From Mesorhizobium sp. B2-8-5 (GTDB lineage: Bacteria; Pseudomonadota; Alphaproteobacteria; Rhizobiales; Rhizobiaceae), in contig NZ_CP083951.1 in the NCBI RefSeq assembly GCF_006440675.2, positions 2,265,501 through 2,329,500 of the forward strand: DNA of 64,000 nt, written 5' to 3'. The notes beneath the pieces are model-generated. The model was given only the letters and a program-made list of their open reading frames with translations. It had not been told where the DNA came from and searched no databases. Below, in pieces: positions 53,718-60,696 of this stretch. The number at the start of each line of letters is the position of its first letter. The first letter of the stretch is position 1. The translations under genes were made by a program, and so were the position numbers.

Positions 53718-54934
53718 AGAAGCTGCTGGAGATTTCGCTTGGTGTCGTCACCAGCGTCGGCGGCTTCCTGGAGGTCGGATCGATGGCGACGGCGGCGCAG
53801 GCCGGCGCACTGTTCGGTTTCCGGCTCATCTGGGCGGTGGTGCTCGGTACCATCTGCATCATCTTCCTGGTCGAGATGGCCGGTCGCTTCGCCGCGGTCA
53901 GCCATCACACCATTGCCGACGGCATCCGCGAACGGTTCGGCTTCAATGCGTTCATCTGGCCGCTCCTTGCCACCCTGCTGGTCAACTTCCTGGTGCTTTC
54001 CGCCGAGATCGGCGGGGTGGCTATCGCCGCCGAGCTTGCCACGGGGATCAGCTTTCAATGGTGGGCCTTGCCGGTCGCTTTCGTGGCTTGGCTGCTGTTG
54101 TGGAAAGGCACATTCGGGCTCATCGAGAAGGGGGTGTCGATGCTTGGTCTGGTAACGCTCTGCTTCGTCGTCGCAGCCGTGATGCTCCGCCCCGAATGGA
54201 AAGAGGTGGCGGTGGGGGCCGTGCCCAGCCTGCCGCAGCACGACACGGCAAAATACTGGTTCATGGCCGTCAGCATTCTCGGCGCCTCGATATCGCCTTA
54301 CCTTTTCATGTTCTATTCCTCTGGCGCGATCGAAGATCAGTGGGACAAGAGCTATCTCGGCGCCAATCGGGCGATAGCCGGGCTCGGTATGAGTTTCGGC
54401 GGCACGATCTCGGTGGGCGTTCTGATCGTGGCGGCGCTGGTTCTTGGTGCTCATGGCGTTACCGAAGTGGAAGACTACAACCAGCTTCCGTTGATGTTGA
54501 TTCCGATGTTCGGCTTCTGGGGCTTCGTCCTTTTCGTCGCGTCGCTGGCCATCGCCTGCTTCGGCGCTGCGCTCGAAGTGGCCTTGCAGCAGGCCTATCT
54601 CGTCGCGCAGGGATTCGGCTGGACCTGGGGCGAGGATCTGAAGCCGCGCGACGATCCCGGATTCAGCCTCATCTACACATTGACGCTCTTCCTCGCCGCG
54701 GTCCCGATAGCGCTCGGTCTAGACCCGTTGAAGCTCACTATCTTCTCGATGGCGCTGACAGCGGCCAGCCTCCCGCTGACGGTTGTGCCGTTCCTCTTCC
54801 TGCTGAACGACGACCGCTATGTAGGCAAGCATCGCAACGGCGTCATCTCGAACGCGGCCGTGATTTTCGTCATCGCGCTCGGCTTCGTGCTGGCGCTCGT
54901 GACGATTCCGCTGCAGATATTCGGAGGCACGTGA
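53714..54934 (+). CDS. Nramp-related membrane transporter with altered metal-binding motifs
   Basis: A 406-residue inner-membrane protein with about eleven hydrophobic helices and the Nramp overall pattern (LEISLGVVTSVGGFLEVGSM in helix 1, GASISPYLFMFYSSGAIED in helix 6). The helix-1 DPGN motif that binds manganese or iron reads EVGS here, and the helix-6 MPH reads SPY. That argues for another substrate, perhaps magnesium as in Nramp-related Mg transporters, or loss of metal transport. It heads a chain with two PRC-barrel-like genes. Start overlaps the lipoprotein gene; stop overlaps the next gene by one base. Confidence 0.82.
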   Translation: MKKLLEISLGVVTSVGGFLEVGSMATAAQAGALFGFRLIWAVVLGTICIIFLVEMAGRFAAVSHHTIADGIRERFGFNAFIWPLLATLLVNFLVLSAEIGGVAIAAELATGISFQWWALPVAFVAWLLLWKGTFGLIEKGVSMLGLVTLCFVVAAVMLRPEWKEVAVGAVPSLPQHDTAKYWFMAVSILGASISPYLFMFYSSGAIEDQWDKSYLGANRAIAGLGMSFGGTISVGVLIVAALVLGAHGVTEVEDYNQLPLMLIPMFGFWGFVLFVASLAIACFGAALEVALQQAYLVAQGFGWTWGEDLKPRDDPGFSLIYTLTLFLAAVPIALGLDPLKLTIFSMALTAASLPLTVVPFLFLLNDDRYVGKHRNGVISNAAVIFVIALGFVLALVTIPLQIFGGT

Positions 54935-55293
54935 TGCAGCTGCTGCGCGATATCCTGGACAAACAGGTCGTCGATCGCGAGCAGGTCAAGATCGGCAAGG
55001 TTGATGGCCTGGTCGCCGAGCTGAGGCCGGGTAAGCCGCCCAGGCTCATTGCGATCGAGCTTGGCTCGATCGCGCTGGCACGTCGGCTTGGCGCGCGGCC
55101 CGGCCGATGGACCGCGCGGCTCGCGGCAAAGCTTGGCGGCAAGCGCCAGGCACGGCCGCACCGGATCGCGTGGCACAAGGTGCGCGACATCGGTGTCGAC
55201 ATCGAATTCGACATCGACGTGCGACGCACCAAGATCTTCGCCTGGCAGGACTGGCTGCGCGAACATGTCGTCGGCCGAATCCCGGGAGCCTGA
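54934..55293 (+). CDS. PRC-barrel-like protein
   Basis: A 119-residue protein with a beta-rich opening (LLRDILDKQVVDREQVKIGK, VDGLVAEL), an Arg-rich centre and IAWHKVRDIGVDIEFDIDV near the end. This resembles PRC-barrel proteins, which bind other proteins or RNA at the membrane. ATG 54934 overlaps the transporter stop by one base. It is followed two bases after its stop by a related gene, and the two probably work with the transporter (inference). Confidence 0.7.
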   Translation: MQLLRDILDKQVVDREQVKIGKVDGLVAELRPGKPPRLIAIELGSIALARRLGARPGRWTARLAAKLGGKRQARPHRIAWHKVRDIGVDIEFDIDVRRTKIFAWQDWLREHVVGRIPGA

Positions 55294-55295
55294 GG

Positions 55296-55625
55296 ATGGC
55301 GACTGTAAATCTCGAGCATCTTGCCGGCAGGCCCGTATTCTCCGAGCGCGGCAAGAGCATCGGCTATATCGAAGAGATCGTCGCCGAGCGGGACGGCGAC
55401 GACCTCGTCGCCACCGAATTTCATGTCGGCATCTTCGCAGCGTTCGAGCGCTTGTCCGCTTCGACTATCGGCGCTGCATTGCTCGACTTCTTCGCGCTGA
55501 GGCGCCATGAGGGCCTTTATCGCATTCCCTGGGACAAGATCGATATTTCCGATCCGACACGCCCCCGGCTGCTTTGCCCGGACCAGGAGCTTGCCGCTTT
55601 GAGGGCAAAGCCCGAGAGCAAATGA
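55296..55625 (+). CDS. PRC-barrel-like protein (second)
   Basis: A 109-residue protein: LAGRPVFSERGKSIGYIEEI, VAERDGDDLVATEFHVGIF, then RHEGLYRIPWDKIDISDPTR, the strand pattern of PRC-barrel domains. GAGG stands just before ATG 55296. Last member of the four-gene unit lipoprotein-transporter-PRC-PRC. Confidence 0.72.
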   Translation: MATVNLEHLAGRPVFSERGKSIGYIEEIVAERDGDDLVATEFHVGIFAAFERLSASTIGAALLDFFALRRHEGLYRIPWDKIDISDPTRPRLLCPDQELAALRAKPESK

Positions 55626-55703
55626 GAATTTGCTAAAAAGCCGCTCGTCCAGGGGAACATCGCAGCCGGCGGGAAGTTCGGACTGCATCGAGGAGGCTGC
55701 ATC

Positions 55704-55778
55704 ATGAACAGTGTCATCTATCTCATTGGTCTGATCGTCGTTGTGCTCGCAGTGCTTTCCTTCCTCGGCTTTCACTAG
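55704..55778 (+). CDS. 24-residue single-helix membrane peptide
   Basis: ATG 55704 follows GAGGAGG. The product is MNSVIYLIGLIVVVLAVLSF plus LGFH: one membrane helix and no more. Very short proteins of just this form recur in alphaproteobacteria, usually by stress genes. It precedes the helical gene at 55787 by eight bases, so it is probably translated as part of that operon. Confidence 0.7.
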   Translation: MNSVIYLIGLIVVVLAVLSFLGFH

Positions 55779-55786
55779 GAGGCACC

Positions 55787-56400
55787 ATGCAGCGCGAGGA
55801 TGATCGGGACCCCCAGTCCGCCGACTTTGCCAAAGCGAAGGACGACATTTCCGACCGGATCCGGCAAGAAGCGCAGAGCGCCGGCGAAGCTCTCCACGAT
55901 GCCCGCGACGAGGTTGCCCGCAGGGCTGGAGCGTATGCCGCCGAAGCCCAGCAGGCCGTCTCCGAAAAGGCCGAGCAGACGCAGCGCGATATCGGATCGA
56001 GCCTTTCGGCTTTCGGCGGCGCCCTGCGCGCCGCGAGCAATCACTTGGCTAACAGCGACCAGACTGCGGCCTCGAAGTTCATGCAGGAGCCGCAAGCGGG
56101 CTCGAGCGGCTGTCCTCCTCGTTGAAAGAGAAGCCGTTCGGACAGGTGCTGGAAGACGTCCAGTCTTTTGGCCGCCAGAATCCTGGGGCGCTTCTTGCCG
56201 GTTCGGTTCTGGCGGGATTGGCACTTGGCCGCTTCATGAAGGCTTCGCCGCCCGGCACGCGCCGCCCGACGCAGGGCGCGGCAACGCCCGATCACCCCCG
56301 ACAAACCGGCATGGGAACGAGCGCGCGCCGGCATAACGCTCCAGCAAATTGGGGTTCCGATGGCGGCATACCCGGGAAGGCAGCGGAGCTGAAGAAATGA
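55787..56400 (+). pseudogene. Helical membrane-associated protein, split by a frameshift
   Basis: The first part (ATG 55787) is a long amphipathic helix (DDISDRIRQEAQSAGEALHD, ARRAGAYAAEAQQAVSEKAE) and runs into TGA at 56123. The second part, one frame over, continues as GLERLSSSLKEKPFGQVLED, then RQNPGALLAGSVLAGLALGR with a membrane helix, ending at 56400. The two belong together, so an indel near 56090 interrupts the gene. Neighbours are a holin-like and a DUF3618 gene, the usual partners. Confidence 0.7.
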
Positions 56401-56789
56401 GCACTGAGGACAATCCAAGTCTCGGCACATTGGTCGCCGATCTGGCGCAGCAGGTGAGCACGCTCGTGCAAACGGAGGCGAGGCTCCTAAGAGCGGAGAT
56501 ATCGGAGAACGCGAGCAAGGCCGGCGCAGGCGCCGTGGAGGTGCTGGGCGGCGCGATATGTCTGCTCGCCGCGCTGCTGGTTTTGTTGCAGGCACTCGTC
56601 ATCGCCCTGGCTCGCCTTGGTCTGGGCGCCGGGTGGTCCGCTTTGCTCGTCGGCGTGGTCGTTGCCGTGCTCGGCGTCATCCTGTTGCGGACCGGCATGG
56701 CGAGCATGGCGCCTTCCGAGCTCGCGCCGGACCGCACACAGGAACAGCTCAAGCGTGACGTGAACGTGATCAAGGAACAAGCGAGATGA
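56397..56789 (+). CDS. Phage-holin-superfamily (YqjE-like) membrane protein
   Basis: A 130-residue protein with an N-terminal helix (LGTLVADLAQQVSTLVQTEA) and two membrane helices (about 48-70 and 78-98). This is the Phage_holin_3_6/YqjE layout; such proteins sit in the inner membrane beside DUF3618 and YqjD-type proteins. ATG 56397 overlaps the preceding stop by four bases (ATGA). Confidence 0.82.
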   Translation: MSTEDNPSLGTLVADLAQQVSTLVQTEARLLRAEISENASKAGAGAVEVLGGAICLLAALLVLLQALVIALARLGLGAGWSALLVGVVVAVLGVILLRTGMASMAPSELAPDRTQEQLKRDVNVIKEQAR

Positions 56790-57652
56790 CCGAGAGATCC
56801 GCAGCCGAGCTCGAACGCGAGGCGGAAGCCACACGCGCAAGGGTGGTGGCGACCGCCGACTCCATTCGCGACAAGATGACCCCCGGGCAGCTCTTCGACG
56901 AGTTCACCGGGCTTTTCAGAGGCGGCGCGGGCTCCGACATGCTTCACAACCTGAAGGCCCAGGTACGGGACAATCCGTTGCCGCTGACCGTGATCGGCGC
57001 GGGCCTGGCCTGGCTGATGTTGGGCAGCGGCGCCTCCGCCACCCCGGCTGGTACCAATCGTGTGACGCGGCGCGGTCCTGGCCTCGATCATGGCGCATTC
57101 GGCGCTGGAATGGCTTCGAGCGCGTCGGATGCGGCAGGCTCTGTTGCCGAAGCCGCCAGCGGAGCGGCCGAAACTGTTTCGGGAATGGCAAGCGAAGCAG
57201 CCGGCACGGTGTCGAACCTGGCAAGCAGCGCAGCCGACACACTGGCGAGCTCGGCGGCGGCTGCGGCCGATATGGCGACGAGCGCCAGCCGATCGGCGCA
57301 TGGTCTGCTTCAGGACCAGCCTCTCGCAGCAGCCGCCATCGGCCTCGCCGTCGGAGCTGCGATCGGCGCCATGCTGCCCCACACCGAGGTCGAGGATGAG
57401 CGATTGGGTGCCTATCGCGAGAGGCTTCGGGACAGTGCCGAAGACACTTTGAAAGAAGGCCTCGACATTGCAAAGCAAGTCGCGGCCGAAGCCTACCAGA
57501 CGGCGAGCGACGAAGCCGGACGTAAGGCCTCGAGCGAGGGCACGCTGGCCGACAAGGCCGGCGGCGTTGTCAAAGCCGCGGCCGACAAGACCGACAAATC
57601 GATGCGGGAGAAACTCTCCGGTTCCGACCCGTCCTCGTCCCGGAAATCGTAG
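56786..57652 (+). CDS. DUF3618 family protein
   Basis: A 288-residue protein whose start (ERSAAELEREAEATRARVVA, TADSIRDKMTPGQLFDEF) is the DUF3618 signature. A membrane helix at about 70-82 (VIGAGLAWLMLGSG) and an Ala/Ser-rich repetitive helix (about 110-165) follow, then a second hydrophobic stretch (AAAIGLAVGAAIGAML). It resembles ribosome-associated ElaB/YqjD-type stress proteins. Overlaps the holin-like gene by four bases. Confidence 0.85.
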   Translation: MTERSAAELEREAEATRARVVATADSIRDKMTPGQLFDEFTGLFRGGAGSDMLHNLKAQVRDNPLPLTVIGAGLAWLMLGSGASATPAGTNRVTRRGPGLDHGAFGAGMASSASDAAGSVAEAASGAAETVSGMASEAAGTVSNLASSAADTLASSAAAAADMATSASRSAHGLLQDQPLAAAAIGLAVGAAIGAMLPHTEVEDERLGAYRERLRDSAEDTLKEGLDIAKQVAAEAYQTASDEAGRKASSEGTLADKAGGVVKAAADKTDKSMREKLSGSDPSSSRKS

Positions 57653-57728
57653 ACGCTTTTCATCACGTTCAAGGAACAATGCGGGCCACCCTCGGTTCGG
57701 GCGGCGTCAAACTGATGGAGACACCGCA

Positions 57729-58238
57729 ATGGCTGAATCGCGCGAATGGCTTGTTCAATGGTTGAGGGACGCTCACGCAATGGAGGAACAGGCCGAGACG
57801 ATGCTGTCGGGCCAATTGAGTCGGATAGACAATTACCCCGAACTCAACGAGCGAATCCGTAGCCATCTGGAAGAAACGAAAGAGCAGGCCAGACGGCTGA
57901 AGACCTGCCTGGATGGCCTCGACGAAGGATCGTCCATGCTGAAGGACGCAGGCGGCAAGCTGACCGCCACCGCGCAGTCGATCAGCGGCGTCTTCGCCGG
58001 TGACGAAGTGATGAAAGGCTCTCTGGCGAGTTACACATTCGAGCATATGGAAATCGCGTCCTATACGATCCTCATCGCCGCGGCCAATGCCGTGGGCGAA
58101 GCCGAGATTGCCCGCGTGTGCAAATAGAACCTGCGCGAAGAGGAAGCCATGGCCGAGTGGCTGAAGGACCACCTTCCGCAGGTCACCCAGACGTTCCTGA
58201 CGCGTGCGGACGCAGATAGCGACAGCGCCAAGCGCTGA
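57729..58238 (+). pseudogene. Ferritin-like DUF892 gene interrupted by an amber codon
   Basis: The frame from ATG 57729 is a DUF892-type ferritin-like protein: LVQWLRDAHAMEEQAETMLS, then SLASYTFEHMEIASYTILIA. TAG at 58125-58127 stops it after 132 residues; the family continuation NLREEEAMAEWLKDHLPQVT follows at once in the same frame to TGA 58236. A single C-to-T or G-to-T change in a Gln or Glu codon explains it. The product would lack its last helix. An intact relative is at 51683. Confidence 0.8.
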
Positions 58239-58280
58239 GACGGCGGTTAGATCAATTCCAGGAAAAGTCTGAGCGGTTTT

Positions 58281-58379
58281 CCGCCCGGAATTGCGTCAAA
58301 ACAAGGAGGTGGAGCATTTCACTGTTTCACGGAAACGGCGAACCGCCTCATCTTCTTGTTTTGACCCAATTCCGGGCGG
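58281..58379. repeat. Large palindromic intergenic repeat (RIME-like)
   Basis: A 25-base arm at 58281-58305 (starting CCGCCCGGAATTG) pairs with 58355-58379 (ending AATTCCGGGCGG) with one mismatch; 49 bases lie between, including smaller dyads such as GTTTC/GAAAC. The motif is of the kind widely scattered in rhizobial genomes as intergenic mosaic elements (RIME). It lies between the ferritin-like gene and the convergent oxidase operon and could act as a transcription end signal. Confidence 0.75.
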
Positions 58380-58478
58380 AACCGCGGACGAGCGGCCTGC
58401 CTGTCTGCCTATTCGTCATTCTCATCCTGGAACCGCGGTGATCTTGCACGCGGCTTGCGATCTCGGTTCCCTTGCTGA

Positions 58479-58892
58479 TCATCTCAGCCCGTATAGATAG
58501 GCCGCGATATCGCGCGCCTGCTGGTCGGTAATCCTCATCGATGGCATGGCGGTGTGCGGGTTGATTTCCCTTGCCGAGCGGATCCAGCGGATCAGATTCT
58601 CCGGATTGTTCGCCAGCACCCCGCCGATATAGACGCGGCCGGCGAGGCTGCCGTCGAGGCGCGGCCCGACCTGGCCTTGCGCTCCCGGCACGCCGGGAAT
58701 CGTATGGCAGCCGGAACAGCCATTCGCGGTCATGATCGGAATGGCGCGTGCGCCCACGCCGCCAGTCGCGACATCCGACTCGTGCCGGACGCGATCGCGC
58801 CGGTCGGTCCATAAGGCCGCCAGGCCGACCGCGGCGAGCAGCAGGCTCATGGCCAGGGCGCCGCCGATAAGCCTAGCCAGGTCGGAGCGCAT
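58479..58892 (-). CDS. Membrane-anchored c-type cytochrome
   Basis: A 137-residue protein: N-terminal membrane helix (about 8-28), heme-binding CSGCH at about 59-63 and an axial Met in AMPSMRITDQQ. It is the last gene of the oxidase operon on the minus strand; its start overlaps the ctaG-like gene by 20 bases. Probably an electron donor to the oxidase. Confidence 0.9.
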   Translation of the reverse strand: MRSDLARLIGGALAMSLLLAAVGLAALWTDRRDRVRHESDVATGGVGARAIPIMTANGCSGCHTIPGVPGAQGQVGPRLDGSLAGRVYIGGVLANNPENLIRWIRSAREINPHTAMPSMRITDQQARDIAAYLYGLR

Positions 58893-59751
58893 GCGTTGCC
58901 TCCCTGGTTCCGCTGTTGCTTATCCAAAGGCCGGCGATCAGCAAGGCCGCTCCGCCATAGATGAGCCCGGCCGGAACCCACATCACCAGCCCGGCGAGCT
59001 GCTGGTCCTCGATGGGACTCAGACCCCAGAGCGCGGCGCCGGAGGCATTCTCCGGATACCAGAGTTTGGGCGATACCAGCAGCAGGACGCCGAGCAGGCC
59101 GGTATGCAGCGACGTGAAGAAAAGATGCATGATGGAGCTACCATAGGTTTGCTGTCGGCCAGAGCGCGGCAGAAGCACCGACCAGAACAGCAAGGCAGTG
59201 CCGAGGAAGCTCGCATGTTGCGCATAATGCAGCACGCCCTGCTGTAGCGCTGCCTCGAACAGCGCTGGAATATGCCAGATCCAGATCGCTATCCCGTGAA
59301 GGATCGTCGCGTAGAGCGGGCGAGCGGCGAACGCCCAGACCGCCTGGAGCATCTTGCCATGGGTGAGTTTTCCTGTCCCCCGCCGAAGTGTGGCCGGCAA
59401 CGCCCACATCAAGGCCGCGCTCGGGCAGGCGGCGACAAGAAGCGGCGCCGCCACGGCCATCAGCAACTCATGCTCGATCATGTGGGCTGAAAACACCCGC
59501 TCGCCGAGCGCATGGATCGGGCTCACCAGCGCTCCCGTCAACACGCCCCAGCCGGCGGCGAACAAAAGAGCCTGGCGAAGCCGCTCGGGTCGGCCTCGGC
59601 CGCTGCGGCGCCACAGCCGGCCTGCGCCGATCCCATAGATGAGCGCGATTGCAGCCAAGGGAAGCGCAATAGGAAACGCCAACGTCCATCCGGCCTCGGG
59701 CGCGCCGGCGCCGTAGCATATCGAGGTCGAGAAGAACGCATCGAAGCTCAT
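58873..59751 (-). CDS. CtaG-family (caa3-type) cytochrome c oxidase assembly protein
   Basis: A 292-residue polytopic membrane protein. It has the conserved HMIEHELLMAVAAPLLVA and WHIPALFEAALQQGVLHYAQ stretches with His residues typical of the caa3_CtaG family. Such proteins help insert copper or assemble the oxidase. ATG 59751 is chosen because the long frame upstream is Arg-rich and unlike any family. Start overlaps the stop of the preceding gene by four bases. Confidence 0.88.
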   Translation of the reverse strand: MSFDAFFSTSICYGAGAPEAGWTLAFPIALPLAAIALIYGIGAGRLWRRSGRGRPERLRQALLFAAGWGVLTGALVSPIHALGERVFSAHMIEHELLMAVAAPLLVAACPSAALMWALPATLRRGTGKLTHGKMLQAVWAFAARPLYATILHGIAIWIWHIPALFEAALQQGVLHYAQHASFLGTALLFWSVLLPRSGRQQTYGSSIMHLFFTSLHTGLLGVLLLVSPKLWYPENASGAALWGLSPIEDQQLAGLVMWVPAGLIYGGAALLIAGLWISNSGTREATHALRPG

Positions 59752-60089
59752 CGCAGGCACTCGTCGAGGATAAGCGCCGCGCTGCCCTGCATGACGATGA
59801 CGAGGGCAAACAACAGAGCCGCGAGCATGCCGAGATCGGCGACGAAACGTTCGGTGCTGCGCGTGCGCTCCGGCTTGAACGCGGCGCCGCCCTGCCGCTT
59901 CGCCCGCCATGACAGCGCGCCGCCGAGCAGCGAAAACACGGCGAGCAACAGCGCCGCCGGGAGCACGACCTGCACCTGACGATTGCACTGCCAGTGCACA
60001 AGCGCGTAGTTCAGCTGCGTCGAGATTGCCCAGGCCAAAGGCCCCGACAACAAACCACCCCAGGAGGTGCCTAGCCGCAGCGCACGCAT
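59748..60089 (-). CDS. Small membrane protein of the oxidase operon
   Basis: A 113-residue protein with about three hydrophobic segments (near 8-26, 40-60 and 85-108) and a Cys-containing HWQCNRQVQ. It lies between subunit III and the CtaG-like gene, where such operons often carry a small accessory membrane protein. ATG 60089 was chosen since the upstream frame belongs to another gene. Confidence 0.72.
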   Translation of the reverse strand: MRALRLGTSWGGLLSGPLAWAISTQLNYALVHWQCNRQVQVVLPAALLLAVFSLLGGALSWRAKRQGGAAFKPERTRSTERFVADLGMLAALLFALVIVMQGSAALILDECLR

Positions 60090-60090
60090 G

Positions 60091-60696
60091 TCAGCCCCAC
60101 CTCGGCAGCCAGTAGATGAGCAGGTAGATCGGGATCCAGGTGAGGACCACGAAGTCCCAGTAGAAAACATTGTCGCCGACATCGCCGAAGCGCCGGCCGT
60201 TATAGCCATGGTGCGTGAACATCAGCACCGTCAGAACGATCGTGTCGCCGACGTCGGTGATGAGATGCGTGGTGTGGAGACCAAGCAGCACCCACAGCAT
60301 CGAGCCATAGGCGTTCGTGTCCCAATAAATATTCAGTGCCGGAAACTCGAACCAGCGCACAATGAGTGGCGCAATGCCGAGCAACGACATCACCACCATG
60401 CCGATCCGCACCGGCCCGATCGCGCATTCCTTGGCGTAGCGGTTGAGCATGTGGTTCGGCACCAGGCTGACGATGAGAAGCAGCGTCACGATCGTTCCCG
60501 GCCAGTGGTTGGGTTCCGGAGCGCTCAGACGCCAGTTGGGCCACAAGGTCGCCAGATAGAGGTAAGCGCCGGCCGCCAGTGCAAAGCCCGTCCCTTCCAG
60601 CGCCATGAAGCCAAGCGTGCCCCACCAGGTGGGACTGCCCGGACCATGTCCAAAGGTCGGGAGGCCGGAAAGATCTGCGGCGGGACGCTGGTTCAT
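60091..60696 (-). CDS. Cytochrome c oxidase subunit III
   Basis: A 201-residue heme-copper oxidase subunit III with five hydrophobic helices. Family motifs are GFMALEGTGFALAAGAYLYL (with the conserved Glu) and GLHTTHLITD; the C-terminus reads VFYWDFVVLTWIPIYLLIY. ATG 60696 overlaps the coxA stop by four bases, so the genes are co-translated. Confidence 0.93.
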   Translation of the reverse strand: MNQRPAADLSGLPTFGHGPGSPTWWGTLGFMALEGTGFALAAGAYLYLATLWPNWRLSAPEPNHWPGTIVTLLLIVSLVPNHMLNRYAKECAIGPVRIGMVVMSLLGIAPLIVRWFEFPALNIYWDTNAYGSMLWVLLGLHTTHLITDVGDTIVLTVLMFTHHGYNGRRFGDVGDNVFYWDFVVLTWIPIYLLIYWLPRWG

